Shown one piece after another: positions 36,735-46,233 of a stretch of 64,000 bases of DNA. The translations under genes and the position numbers were made by a program. Origin of the DNA: M30B19 sp041741535 (GTDB lineage Bacteria > Planctomycetota > Planctomycetia > Pirellulales > Pirellulaceae); NCBI GenBank assembly GCA_041741535.1, contig JBGSJV010000175.1, positions 1-64,000 of the forward strand, given 5' to 3'. The notes beneath the pieces are model-generated. The model was given only the letters and a program-made list of their open reading frames with translations, ran no database searches and was not told the origin of the DNA. The stretch's first letter is position 1. Every line of letters starts with the position of its first letter.

Positions 36735-38326
36735 TATTTGCCAAGCAATTGGCGATCTTCGGCGGACAGTTTGGCGACCGGGACATTCATGACTTTGCCG
36801 GTTTTGTCTTCCAGTACGACATCATTGCCGCTGAATTTGACAAACTTTGCCTCGATCGAAAAAGATCCCGTGGCGTCTTTCCAGGTTCGCAATTCTCGCA
36901 GGGCGGGATCGACCTTTCCAAACATCGCATCGCGCAGTTCGGTTTCCGTGACGGTATTCAGGACCGTCACACTCCGCGTTCCGCGTGACGACATCATGGT
37001 TTCCGTACCAGCGACGAACACCGGAGCCGGAGTGACAGTTTGGCCTTGAGACAGACCAACGGTCGACTTGACCCACAACAAATAAAGCGCGTCATTGTAG
37101 ACCACGATCAAGTCGTGTTCGTTGAAGGCTTCCAACACAACGGCTTCATTCATAAACCCAATCTTCTTGGCGTCGCGCGGGTCCAAGTAGGGTCCCCCAT
37201 GCATCAAGAGGGCAAAGACCGCGTCGTCATTGGCGTCGGGCTTGAGCAACGCTTTGACTTCTTCCAGCTTCGACACGTAGCTCTGTTGTTCGGCAATTCG
37301 AGCCCGTTTCACGCCATCGTTGCGAAAATAGTAACGTTCGTTGGAATTGCGTTTTTCCAGAACCACGTCGGAGGCGATGTTTCCCGGGATCCCAATTTCG
37401 CCTTTCCGCATGGTTTCGAGTCGTTTTTTGGCTTCCGTAGCGACCGAACGAAGGTCTTTGGCCAATTCTTTGTATTCGCGCCGGCCCCGGGCAATATACT
37501 CCTCCAGTGCATTGGCTGGTATTTCTCCGCGCGTGATCATGCTTTCGGTCGTTTCTGGACTGACTTCAGCCATTTCAACTTTGCCGACGCCGTCCTTTAG
37601 CTCAACTAAGCTAGCCGATTTTGCCAATCCAATTGCACGTAAGATGTCTTCGTTTGAGATACCAAAATTGAGATTCTGGGCATCGCCCGTGGAGCCCAAC
37701 GTGCTCATCGCGACAACTTGTCCTTTGGCGTTGATCAAAGGACCACCGCTGTTGCCTCCCGAAATCGCGGCATCAACTTGAATCCATGTTCCTTCGGCTT
37801 TGGGCCGCCCAACCATGCCGCGAAATTCGTCACGTTGCCGAATGGCACTGACGATGCCGCGAGTAGCCGAAAACGACAAACCATGCGGACAGCCCAACGC
37901 GACAACTTGTTCACCCTTCCGAGGCAGTACCGGAGCGACCGTAATCGGCTGTAAATTCGAACCGTCGATTTTGGCGACGCAGATATCTCGCGGTGCATCG
38001 ACGATGTACGTACCCTTGATCGGAAATTTCCGCCCGTCGTCAAACACGGCGACGGCCGAACTAGCACCAGACATCACGTGAACATTTGTCACCAACATCC
38101 CATCGGCCGCTACGATAAACCCGCTGCCAATCGAATTCCCTTCCGCACCATTGACATCGATCCGAACCACGCTTCGTTCACCGCGTGAAATGACGTCGGA
38201 CAATTCTTCTTGCGCGGAAACCTGCGCATCGAACCCGCCAATAAACAACAACAAGAGCCACAAGGAGTTGACTAAGTTCTTGGAAAAGAATCGAACTCGC
38301 CTGCTACTCAACAAGTAGGAATTCAC
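36734..38326 (-). CDS. Exported S1C trypsin-like protease with C-terminal SHD1 domain
   Basis: About 530 residues from GTG at 38326, chosen because GAGGG lies eight bases upstream and a signal peptide begins there (NLVNSLWLLLLFIGG, cleavage near VSAQ at 38). The protease domain, about 42-235, has His83 in VTNVHVMSG, Asp114 in PRDICVAKI and Ser193 in SGGNSGGPL. No PDZ domain follows, unlike DegP. The C-terminal 50 residues (FVKFSGNDVVLEDKTGKVMN) resemble SHD1, a domain abundant in Planctomycetes. It may degrade or regulate periplasmic proteins. No stop codon separates its frame from lnt upstream, so a fused product is also possible in principle. Confidence 0.8.
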   Translation of the reverse strand: MNSYLLSSRRVRFFSKNLVNSLWLLLLFIGGFDAQVSAQEELSDVISRGERSVVRIDVNGAEGNSIGSGFIVAADGMLVTNVHVMSGASSAVAVFDDGRKFPIKGTYIVDAPRDICVAKIDGSNLQPITVAPVLPRKGEQVVALGCPHGLSFSATRGIVSAIRQRDEFRGMVGRPKAEGTWIQVDAAISGGNSGGPLINAKGQVVAMSTLGSTGDAQNLNFGISNEDILRAIGLAKSASLVELKDGVGKVEMAEVSPETTESMITRGEIPANALEEYIARGRREYKELAKDLRSVATEAKKRLETMRKGEIGIPGNIASDVVLEKRNSNERYYFRNDGVKRARIAEQQSYVSKLEEVKALLKPDANDDAVFALLMHGGPYLDPRDAKKIGFMNEAVVLEAFNEHDLIVVYNDALYLLWVKSTVGLSQGQTVTPAPVFVAGTETMMSSRGTRSVTVLNTVTETELRDAMFGKVDPALRELRTWKDATGSFSIEAKFVKFSGNDVVLEDKTGKVMNVPVAKLSAEDRQLLGK

Positions 38327-40204
38327 TTTAGCTACCCTCGTCCCGGTGAAAGAAATCCGTGGCATCGTGCCCAAACATTCGACTCCATCATCGTTCGGTC
38401 GGACGAATTTTACACGGCAAATTTCCAAAAAGAAACATGCTCGGGCGGATCGGACGGATCGGACGGATCCCCGCCAGATCCCGACAGCGACGATGGCAAC
38501 GGCGATCCACCACGGTGTGTTACCAATTTGCCACCACCACGGACTCCACGTCGGCGGTCGGGGATGGACTTCGACCATGATCAGGGCCGCTTCTCGTTTG
38601 GGAGCCTCTTGAACGATACGTCCATTGGCGGCAATTTCCGCGGAGATACCCGTATTGCAGACCACCAAATGCGGGGTCCGGTTTTCCACGGCTCGAAAAA
38701 CGTTACTGGCCAAGTGCAGGTCCAACGCGCTGGAACCCCAAAACCAACCGTCATTACTGATATTCAAGAGCGCGTCACATTTGGACCGACTTGGTAAGAC
38801 TGGTTTGCTTCCGGAGTCGTCCGTCAAATATCGGCGGATTACACGACCGACGACACTTTCATAGCAGATACTCGGGATCAAACGCCGGTCCTTCACCTCA
38901 AAAATCGTCGCGCCAGAACCGGGCGTCAAACCGCGTCTCATGGGCCCAAAGCGGTAGAACCACGGGAATACGTCGCCTAACGGTAAGTACTCGCCAAACG
39001 GCACCAAATGGGTCTTGAAATACCGCCCGGCGACTTGTGCGTTCGGATCAAAGAAGACGGCCGCGTTGTAATCGGCGTCTTGGACCGGTTCGAAACTTCG
39101 CATCCCGACGACCATCGGGACACTCGTTTGGTAAGGATAAACGCCGGTTGGACCGGTCCCGCTTGCCTCGCGTATTTGAAACGGCAATTCTCGTTGCGCT
39201 TCCTCCAATCGACCGGGCGACGGACGACTCGGTTGCGAAGCGTCGGAACTATTTTCGTCTTGTTCCCACAAGGGGTGATATTTTTGCGAATCGTACGGCA
39301 AGATATCGGTCATGGGAAACATGGACTCCGCCCACACGACCAAGTCTGCCTGAGCTGCCCGCGCACCTAGGGTTAGTGATTGATGCGTGCGAAAACTATC
39401 AATTTCTTGTTGCTGAAAAACTTCCGCTGAAAGTCCAAACTGAACATCCCGCGCGCCCTGAACCAAAGCGACTCGAACTGGCGGTTCGTTGGTCGCAGCC
39501 ATTTCGAAGCTGTTGTAACGAACGAATCCGTACCCGATCAACGAACCCAAACTTACAACAAGCATGACCGCTGCCAGCGACACGCTTTGCCAACCTTTCG
39601 CACGACTCAAGAAGACGATGGCGACCGAGCAGCCAACGAGTGCAATCAGGAAGCTGACCGTCAGCTCGCCAGCAATGTCCGCAGTCTGAATCCAAAAAGG
39701 AAATCGATACAAACTATGCCCCAGGAGTCCCATCGGAAACCCTGTCAATAACGTACTGCGCAGCAACTCCAAACTGACCCACACCAACGGTACAACCAGG
39801 ACCGGCGGCCAGTTCGCTCGACCGATCAAACTGCGCGAGACGGCAACCAGCAAGACGTTGTAACAAGCGAAGTAGCCCGCCAGCACCGGCCAGCCGATCC
39901 ACCCCGCGATATGCGGAAGACGAATGAAATGAAATGTCACCATCCATTGCAAAACCCCCCACCAGAAAACCATGCGCAGATTGGTGGTCGATCTTGCGGG
40001 AAGGCAGAGCAACAAAAACGCTGCCGGAGCGAAAAAGGCGAGCGGTGCAAGTCCGATCGGCGGCAACGCAGCGGCCATCAAGCCGGACGCGATCGCCACC
40101 AAACCCCAGCCGGGCAGAACGTCAACTGCCAAACTTCCGCTGGGGCGAGGATCAAACCCCAGCCAGTAAGCCGCACGATCGCGAAGAGACGTTTTGCGGT
40201 TCAA
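38327..40204 (-). CDS. lnt: Apolipoprotein N-acyltransferase (frame runs on into the next gene)
   Basis: Adds the third acyl chain to the N-terminal Cys of lipoproteins in the inner membrane. TTG start with AGGA nine bases upstream, eleven bases after prs. Residues 30-235 hold about seven hydrophobic segments. The nitrilase-like domain (about 240-560) has the triad Glu293 (VVWAESMF), Lys397 (GRYFKTHLVPFGEYL) and Cys447 (PSICYES). A last membrane helix (TPWWIAVAIVAVGIW) ends near 572, where Lnt proteins normally stop. Here the frame continues through a CGGACGGAT-type short repeat and about 40 unconvincing residues straight into the S1C protease. The end given is where that gene starts; the true terminus is not visible. 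Confidence 0.85.
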
Positions 40205-40215
40205 CGTCGGAAGTC

Positions 40216-41166
40216 CTATACCTTGGACTGAAACATGGCACTAATGGAACGATGCTGGTGAATTCGACGAATTGCTTCGCCTAACAAATTCGACACCGTC
40301 AGGACACGTAGCCCGTTGATCTTGCCAGGTTCGCGGACGGGCACGGTATCGGTAATGACGACACTATCGATCCCAGCGTCGTTTAACCGTTGGATGGCAT
40401 TCCCAGCAAACAAACCGTGGGTTGCGGCCACGTGCACCTCTCGCGCGCCCCGCTGTTTGACCAAACGCACCGCACCCGCAATCGAGCTGGCGGTGGAGAT
40501 CATGTCGTCGAACATCAGGCACACCTTGCCCTCGACCGACGCACCGATCAAGTTTTCCTGCGTCGTTTCCAAAGCACTGGTACGCCGCTTATCGATGATT
40601 GCGATCGACCCTCCGAGACGCTTGGCGTGGCCAACCGCTCGTTTGATGCTGCCTTCATCGGGCGAAACAATTACCAAATCGGTCGAGGGAATTTGCATGC
40701 CGCGAAAATGTTCATTGAGCACATTGGACGCGTACAAATGATCGACCGGGACATCAAAGTATCCTTGGATCTGAGCGGCATGGAGATCCATCGCCAAGAC
40801 CCGGTCCGCTCCGGCCCGAGTGACCAAATTCGCAACCAACTTCGCTGTGATGGGGACCCGACCTTCATCTTTGCGATCTTGCCGAGCATATCCGAAGTAC
40901 GGAATAACGGCCGTAACCTGCTTGGCACTCGCTCGTTTGCAGGTATCGATCATGATCAACAACTCCATCAAGGTGTCGTTGACTGGCGGGCAGGTCGGCT
41001 GAATCAAGAAAACGTCTCGGCCACGAACATCTTCAATCTTGCAGTGGAACTCACCGTCAGGAAATGTCGACAACGTACAATCGCCCAACATAATATTGAG
41101 TGACTGACAGATGTCTAAAGCCAACTGCGAGTTGGCTCGACCTGAAAAAATTTTCAACTCTTCCAT
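40216..41166 (-). CDS. prs: Ribose-phosphate pyrophosphokinase
   Basis: 316 residues, the standard length. It makes phosphoribosyl pyrophosphate from ribose 5-phosphate and ATP for nucleotide, His and Trp synthesis. Visible motifs: FSGRANSQLA at the start, FPDGEFHCKI, YFGYARQDRK (catalytic loop region), MDLHAAQIQGYFDVPVDHL (metal and ATP binding), and the PRPP loop CLMFDDMISTASSIAGA. The gene lies 12 bases after the glmU-like gene and 11 bases before lnt, in a tight operon that mixes precursor supply with envelope functions. Confidence 0.96.
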   Translation of the reverse strand: MEELKIFSGRANSQLALDICQSLNIMLGDCTLSTFPDGEFHCKIEDVRGRDVFLIQPTCPPVNDTLMELLIMIDTCKRASAKQVTAVIPYFGYARQDRKDEGRVPITAKLVANLVTRAGADRVLAMDLHAAQIQGYFDVPVDHLYASNVLNEHFRGMQIPSTDLVIVSPDEGSIKRAVGHAKRLGGSIAIIDKRRTSALETTQENLIGASVEGKVCLMFDDMISTASSIAGAVRLVKQRGAREVHVAATHGLFAGNAIQRLNDAGIDSVVITDTVPVREPGKINGLRVLTVSNLLGEAIRRIHQHRSISAMFQSKV

Positions 41167-41178
41167 GTGGTTTTCTAT

Positions 41179-41982
41179 CTACGCGGAGTATTGCTGCATG
41201 GCCGCTTCGACAGCAGCCAACTGTTCCATCGTGTTGATACTCAGGGCTTCAATGGGCTGAAGTACTGGAAGCGCGTCGACCGGCCAGTTTCGCTCCAACA
41301 TTTTGGTTGGGTAATCGGTCAGGTAGAATTCCTGCTGTCGATTGCGATTGTCGATCGCGTCGAGTACTTCGAACAATTTTCCTGCATCGAACACATAGGT
41401 GCTCATATTGACTTCAGTGATCTTGCGCTGCTGTTCGGTCGCGTCTTTTTCTTCAACGATGCCGACAAACTTGCCATCGGGAGAGCGAACAATGCGTCCA
41501 AGTCCCGTTGGATCCGGGCTATGCAGGGTTCCCAACAAACAGGCCATGCTGTCGCGTCGGGCTGTCTCTAGCAGTTTCGAAATGGACGACGGTTGCAACA
41601 TCGGAGAATCGCCCGCGACGATCACCACCGGCCCTCGATGTGGCTCTAATGTCTTGCGGCAGCACATCACCGCGTGGCCCGTACCCAGTTGTTCGGTTTG
41701 TTCGGCGTAATCCAGATCCGCGTAATCGGCCAGTGCCTCCCGAACCAACTCTTGTCGGTACCCAACCACGACCGTGATCCGGCCGACCCCAGCCTGACGC
41801 AGGCTGTCCAATACGTACGTAATGATCGGTCGCCCCAAGGCCGGGACCAGGACTTTGGGCAAGTCGGTTTTCATCCGGGTCCCCTTCCCCGCCGCCAAGA
41901 CGATGGCCATCGCGGAGCGATTGCCCGGTTGCTCGGAATTGCTTGGGGAGAATGATCGGGACGACGGATCCGAAGTCGACAT
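41179..41982 (-). CDS. GlmU-like UDP-GlcNAc pyrophosphorylase domain, no acetyltransferase domain
   Basis: 267 residues. The nucleotidyltransferase start is MAIVLAAGKGTRMKTDLPKV (residues 25-44), with EQLGTGHAVMCC and VIVAGDSPML further on, and GIVEEKDATEQQ and EVNMSTYVFD near the sugar-binding part. This matches the N-terminal half of GlmU, which joins UTP and GlcNAc-1-phosphate. The left-handed beta-helix acetyltransferase half is absent, so GlcN-1-P acetylation must come from another protein. Truncation is natural: the frame ends cleanly and prs follows 12 bases later. It may instead use a different hexosamine phosphate. Confidence 0.88.
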   Translation of the reverse strand: MSTSDPSSRSFSPSNSEQPGNRSAMAIVLAAGKGTRMKTDLPKVLVPALGRPIITYVLDSLRQAGVGRITVVVGYRQELVREALADYADLDYAEQTEQLGTGHAVMCCRKTLEPHRGPVVIVAGDSPMLQPSSISKLLETARRDSMACLLGTLHSPDPTGLGRIVRSPDGKFVGIVEEKDATEQQRKITEVNMSTYVFDAGKLFEVLDAIDNRNRQQEFYLTDYPTKMLERNWPVDALPVLQPIEALSINTMEQLAAVEAAMQQYSA

Positions 41983-42143
41983 GGGAAACGCCCAAAATTA
42001 AACAGAGTTACACCAGAGACCAGTCGGCGGACCACATTTGGTGGGTTCCGAACGGAAAAATCCGTTCAACAAACTTTGTGGTTCAACCGCGGATCGATTG
42101 TGTTACAAAAGGTTAAGTTTCGAAAGCCCCCATCCGAACTCGC

Positions 42144-42172
42144 TTTACAAATCGGGTCGGATGGTCGATAAT
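42144..42172 (+). promoter_or_regulatory. Probable sigma-70 promoter of greA
   Basis: TTTACA (42144-42149) and GATAAT (42167-42172) are spaced by exactly 17 bases. Transcription would begin near 42179, giving a leader of about 118 bases that contains the terminator-like hairpin at 42208-42243. Confidence 0.6.
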
Positions 42173-42207
42173 CAAGAACGACATCAGAATTTCTCAAATT
42201 GGCGCGG

Positions 42208-42243
42208 CCTTCGGAAATCTCTCCGAAGGACGTGCTTTTTTTG
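42208..42243 (+). terminator. Terminator-like hairpin in the greA leader
   Basis: CCTTCGGA (42208-42215), loop AATCTC, TCCGAAGG (42222-42229), then ACGTGC and a run of seven T. It sits between the greA promoter and the start codon, 53 bases before the ATG, so it can act as an attenuator or make a short leader RNA. It is not at the end of any plus-strand gene. Confidence 0.6.
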
Positions 42244-42296
42244 TTATTGTGATCGTTTGTTTTTCTTTTTCCCGCTGGAAATCGAGGATTGAGGCA

Positions 42297-42779
42297 ATGG
42301 CCGAGTACACCCCAATGACGCAGGATGCCTACGATAAAAAGAAGGCTGAGATCGATTATTTGGAAAACGTCGAGATGCCCAAGATCGTGGAGGCTTTGGC
42401 GGCTGCTCGGGCCGAGGGCGACCTGAAAGAAAACGCGGAATACCATGGCCAAAAAGAAGCTCAAGGGATGCTGGCGGCTCGCATCAGTCAAATGAAGAGC
42501 CAATTGGTGATGGCCAAGATTATTGATCCGACCCAGATCAAGACCGACGAAGTGGGATTCGGAGCCGTGGTCACCGTCTTCGACGAAGATATGGACGAGG
42601 AGGAAGTCATCACACTTGTTGGCGCCGGTGACGAAGATTACGACAAAGGCAAGTACTTGATCAGCAGCCCTATCGGCAAAGGACTGGTCGGAAAAAAAGT
42701 CGGCGAGTCGGTTGAAATCAAAGTTCCCAAAGGCTCCATCAATTTCAAAATCCTCAAGATCGAATACCCAGGTTATTAA
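42297..42779 (+). CDS. greA: Transcription elongation factor GreA
   Basis: 160 residues from ATG at 42297, with GAGG upstream. It restarts backtracked RNA polymerase by stimulating transcript cleavage. The N-terminal coiled coil spans about 10-75; the tip carries the acidic pair within ARAEGDLKENAEYHG, the GreA/GreB signature. The C-terminal FKBP-like domain includes YLISSPIGKGLVGKKVGE and VEIKVPKGSINFKILKI. Length and motifs are standard. Its own leader holds a promoter and a terminator-like hairpin, an arrangement reminiscent of E. coli greA. Confidence 0.95.
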   Translation: MAEYTPMTQDAYDKKKAEIDYLENVEMPKIVEALAAARAEGDLKENAEYHGQKEAQGMLAARISQMKSQLVMAKIIDPTQIKTDEVGFGAVVTVFDEDMDEEEVITLVGAGDEDYDKGKYLISSPIGKGLVGKKVGESVEIKVPKGSINFKILKIEYPGY

Positions 42780-43091
42780 GCGGTAGAGTCCGGAGAAGCG
42801 GCTAAACACCGGAATTCAGCGCGTGGCTGTGGCACGCATGAACGGTTACCGTATTTTCGAAAAGCCAAATTCACGGCGAATTGGCATCCCGTTCGGGCTG
42901 CCTCCGTCATGGTATTGGCTCGGAGTCCCAGTGGCCGGTCTGTAAGAGCCAGCTGTCGTGGGATATAATCGGAGCCCGCTGGACTGTCGAAGTCCGTTTG
43001 TCATCGAATCATTCCTTTGCTGGAATGGGACACGCCAGATGCTGGTGGAAATCCGATTCGGCAAAGCTCATACATAAAGGGAGAAGCAAGC
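42780..43091. other. Leader region of thiC
   Basis: About 310 bases upstream of thiC. A TATAAT at 42964-42969 is a possible -10 box without a good -35. I looked for a TPP riboswitch (CTGAGA and the ACCC/GAACCTGATCTGG blocks) and did not find one. GGGAG at 43079-43083 is the ribosome site for the GTG start. Confidence 0.5.
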
Positions 43092-44420
43092 GTGGTCACC
43101 GAAACTCAAATTCAGGCTGCTCGTCGGAATCAGATTACGCCCGAAATGGAGTTCGTTGCGAAGCGGGAAAATCTGAGCCCGGAAACGATAAGGGCTGAGG
43201 TTGCGGTTGGTCGCATGGTGATACCCGCCAATCGTGTCCATTTGGCGGGCAAGTTAGAACCAATGGGAATTGGGATCGCCGCGACGTGTAAAATCAATGC
43301 GAACATTGGAAACTCGGCGGTAACCAGCCGCGTTGGCGAGGAACTTGAGAAACTGCACACGGCGGTACACTTTGGTGCCGACACCGTGATGGATCTTTCC
43401 ACTGGGAAAGACATCGACAACATTCGGCAAGGAATTATCGCGGCTAGTCCGGTTCCCATCGGTACCGTTCCGATCTATCAAATGCTCGAAGAGTTGGGCG
43501 GCCATATCGAGGACATGCGACCGCAACATTTCTTGGATATGGTCGAACACCAAGCGAAACAGGGCGTCGACTACATGACGATCCACTGTGGTGTGTTGTT
43601 GGAACATTTGCATCTAACCACCAACCGCGTCACGGGCATTGTCTCGCGCGGCGGCTCGCTGATTGCCAAGTGGATGATGACTCATCGCCAACAGAATCCG
43701 CTCTATGTGCACTTCAATGACTTGTGCGACATCATGCGCCAATACGATGTGACCTGGAGCTTGGGCGACGGCTTGCGACCGGGCTCGATTGCGGACGCCA
43801 GTGATGCGGCCCAATTTGCGGAACTCGACACTCTAGGAGAGTTGGTCCAAAAAGGCTGGGAACAAGGAACCCAAGTCATGGTTGAAGGTCCCGGCCATAT
43901 TCCGATGGATCAAATTCAGATGAACATCGAACGTCAGATTGAGGTTTGTCACGGAGCTCCGTTTTATGTCTTGGGTCCTTTGGTCACCGACATTGCGCCG
44001 GGGTACGACCACATCACCAGTGCCATTGGAGCGGCCATGGCAGGAATGTACGGTGCGGCGATGCTGTGTTACGTCACTCCCAAGGAACACCTGGGATTGC
44101 CGAACCGAGAAGACGTGAAACAAGGTGTCATTGCCTATAAGATTTCCGCGCATTCGGCCGACGTGGCTCGCAAGCGCCCTGGAGTCCAAGACCGCGACGA
44201 TGCCCTCAGTCGGGCCCGGTTTAGCTTCGATTGGAACGAGCAATTCCGATTGTCATTGGATCCGGAAACGGCCAAGGCCTATCACGATGAAACGTTGCCG
44301 CAAGACACGTTCAAAAGCGCCCACTTCTGTTCGATGTGTGGACCGAAGTACTGCTCGATGAAAATAACGGAAGAGATCCGAGAAATGGCCAAAGCAGAAA
44401 CGCTGGTCAAACTAAACTGA
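43092..44420 (+). CDS. thiC: Phosphomethylpyrimidine synthase ThiC
   Basis: 442 residues from GTG at 43092, preceded by GGGAG at eight bases; an upstream extension to 43017 has no family likeness. A radical SAM enzyme that rearranges aminoimidazole ribotide into the thiamine pyrimidine. The C-terminal cluster motif Cys-x2-Cys-x4-Cys is visible in HFCSMCGPKYCSMKI. Substrate- and zinc-site stretches include NIGNSAVTSR, DTVMDLSTGKDI, MVEGPGHIPMDQI and GPLVTDIAPGYDHITSAIG. It is the shorter form, without the long N-terminal domain of the E. coli protein. The next gene is an ABC permease 19 bases downstream. Confidence 0.95.
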   Translation: MVTETQIQAARRNQITPEMEFVAKRENLSPETIRAEVAVGRMVIPANRVHLAGKLEPMGIGIAATCKINANIGNSAVTSRVGEELEKLHTAVHFGADTVMDLSTGKDIDNIRQGIIAASPVPIGTVPIYQMLEELGGHIEDMRPQHFLDMVEHQAKQGVDYMTIHCGVLLEHLHLTTNRVTGIVSRGGSLIAKWMMTHRQQNPLYVHFNDLCDIMRQYDVTWSLGDGLRPGSIADASDAAQFAELDTLGELVQKGWEQGTQVMVEGPGHIPMDQIQMNIERQIEVCHGAPFYVLGPLVTDIAPGYDHITSAIGAAMAGMYGAAMLCYVTPKEHLGLPNREDVKQGVIAYKISAHSADVARKRPGVQDRDDALSRARFSFDWNEQFRLSLDPETAKAYHDETLPQDTFKSAHFCSMCGPKYCSMKITEEIREMAKAETLVKLN

Positions 44421-44439
44421 GGTCGCCGGAGCCGTGACG

Positions 44440-46122
44440 ATGCTTCCAGACCGGCGATCAAGACTTTCGCGGTTCGTCGGTCTCGTGTTGTTTGTCTTGG
44501 GAACGATTGGCCTTATCAATGCGGTTCCGCAAGCCGATCTACTCTGGAATTCGTTGGTGGTTGTCGCGGGGTCGGTGACCATCGGCTCGATTCTCGGAGG
44601 ATTTGCCGGCTGGCTCATTGGCTGGACCGATATTCCCGGTCGTCGTTGGTGGATAACTTTGTTGTTGACCTGGGCGATGACCCCTCTGGTTGTGCAACTT
44701 GCCGCCTGGGATTCGTTGTGGGGACGGCTCAGTTGGTTAGCCGTTTTAAACGAAGTCACCTACGCGCGCTGGTTCGAGGGTTTGGCGGCCGTGTTGTGGG
44801 TACAAGGATCCGCCAGTGTGCCGTGGTTTGCACTCTTGGTTGTCGCTGCACGACATACGGTATCAGCGACTTGTGAAGAGGAGGCTCAACTCCAGTGGAG
44901 CCTGCCGCAGGTATTCATTCGCGTTTCGCTACCGCGACACCTCACTTTGTTCCTGTTGATTGGCTTGGTCGTTGGTTTGCGGACCTTTGAACAAATTGAA
45001 GTGTCCGATGTTTATCAGATCCGAACTTGGCCAGAAGTCTGGTATTTGGGGTTTGCTCTCGGAACCTTTGAAGGCTGGGGGGCGGGAACAGGAACGACCG
45101 GGCTATGGCCGTTCCTGTTCGGCACGGAACTTTCGTCTCAGGCCTGGGGAACAGCCCAAGAAGCCCGTGCACCTGCGTTTGGAACCTACCAGGTGTGGCA
45201 ACTCGGCGCTGGGATGCTGGCTTCTTGTATCGGCTTTGGACTCCTGTTCGTTAACGGACTGTGGCAGTGGTTTCGTGTGCTCCCCAATTGGGATTGGCAA
45301 CCCGTCCGAAGGTTAGCGACTCTGAAGCAGTGGGGATGGAACCTGTATTTGTTGGCAACAATAGCGATGCCTCAGGTCGTTATTTGGGCCAACTTGTTCG
45401 TCCGCTCCGGCCTGGGAATCAGTCGATCCGAAACGGGTTTGGAACGCGGGTGGAGTTGGCAGTTGTTAACGCAACGACTGAGCACCGCGATGACCGACTA
45501 TCGCGATCCGATGATTTGGTCGTGGCTGATAGGCTTGGTGGCTGCGATTTTGGTGAGCCAAGTTTCAGTCACACTTGCGTGGGTAGCTTATCGGCGACGA
45601 CTTGCGACAATGATCGTGTTCATCGTCGCTGTGTTTTCGCTTATGATTCCGGCACCGTTGGTGTCATTGTTATGGTATCGGTTGTTAAACCTCAGCCCAT
45701 GGGACTGGCTAGATGTGTTGGCCCAAACATCGATTTTGGGCCCGGTATTGGCCATCGGATTAAAATCCCTCGGAATGGCACTTCTATACTGGATCGTGAT
45801 CTTTCGACAACAACCGGCCGCTTGGCGTGAGGAGATGCACCTCAATGGCCAAGGCATATTTCCACAGTTTTGGCATTTAGCCGTCCGAGTCCCGTGGTTA
45901 GCACATTTATCGCTCTTGCTGATTCTCACAATGATTGGGGCTGGCGATCTTTCGGCCAGCTTCGCGACACTCCCGCCGGGTTTGGACACATTACCTCGGC
46001 GCATGTTGGGTGACCTGCACTCAGGCGCTAGTGGAAACGTCGCGGGGGCCTGTTTGTTGCAAGTTGGGCTGGTGTTGTTCGGCTCTACTTTGTTGAGCCG
46101 ATGTTGCAAAACGGGCTTGTGA
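44440..46122 (+). CDS. Two-domain ABC transporter permease, binding-protein type
   Basis: 560 residues from ATG at 44440, with CCGGAG eight bases upstream; GTG at 44434 is too close to that site. Two halves of about six hydrophobic helices each. The EAA loop that contacts the ATPase is clear in the first half: EEEAQLQWSLPQVFIRVSLP. The second half has a weaker version, WREEMHLNGQGIFPQFWHLA. The layout is that of the iron(III)/thiamine/sulfate permease group (FbpB and ThiP). No ATPase or binding protein gene is adjacent. The position 19 bases after thiC suggests coupling to thiamine or precursor uptake, but this is only inferred from context. Confidence 0.75.
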   Translation: MLPDRRSRLSRFVGLVLFVLGTIGLINAVPQADLLWNSLVVVAGSVTIGSILGGFAGWLIGWTDIPGRRWWITLLLTWAMTPLVVQLAAWDSLWGRLSWLAVLNEVTYARWFEGLAAVLWVQGSASVPWFALLVVAARHTVSATCEEEAQLQWSLPQVFIRVSLPRHLTLFLLIGLVVGLRTFEQIEVSDVYQIRTWPEVWYLGFALGTFEGWGAGTGTTGLWPFLFGTELSSQAWGTAQEARAPAFGTYQVWQLGAGMLASCIGFGLLFVNGLWQWFRVLPNWDWQPVRRLATLKQWGWNLYLLATIAMPQVVIWANLFVRSGLGISRSETGLERGWSWQLLTQRLSTAMTDYRDPMIWSWLIGLVAAILVSQVSVTLAWVAYRRRLATMIVFIVAVFSLMIPAPLVSLLWYRLLNLSPWDWLDVLAQTSILGPVLAIGLKSLGMALLYWIVIFRQQPAAWREEMHLNGQGIFPQFWHLAVRVPWLAHLSLLLILTMIGAGDLSASFATLPPGLDTLPRRMLGDLHSGASGNVAGACLLQVGLVLFGSTLLSRCCKTGL

Positions 46123-46233
46123 CAAATCACTCGCACGTCCATCTCATAAACGGCAGATACCTTGAGTCAGCCGAGACTCCGGCGTCGGTCGAATTGCGTC
46201 GGGTGCTGGCACTTGGTCGGCTCACAAAAATGC

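Noticed and set aside
42066..42809. Minus-strand protein of 247 residues opposite greA
   Set aside because: It is the reverse shadow of greA and its leader; greA is certain.
42780..43091. TPP riboswitch before thiC
   Set aside because: The CTGAGA block and the GAACCTGATCTGG-type block are not present on the plus strand. Only a TATAAT and a ribosome site are seen.
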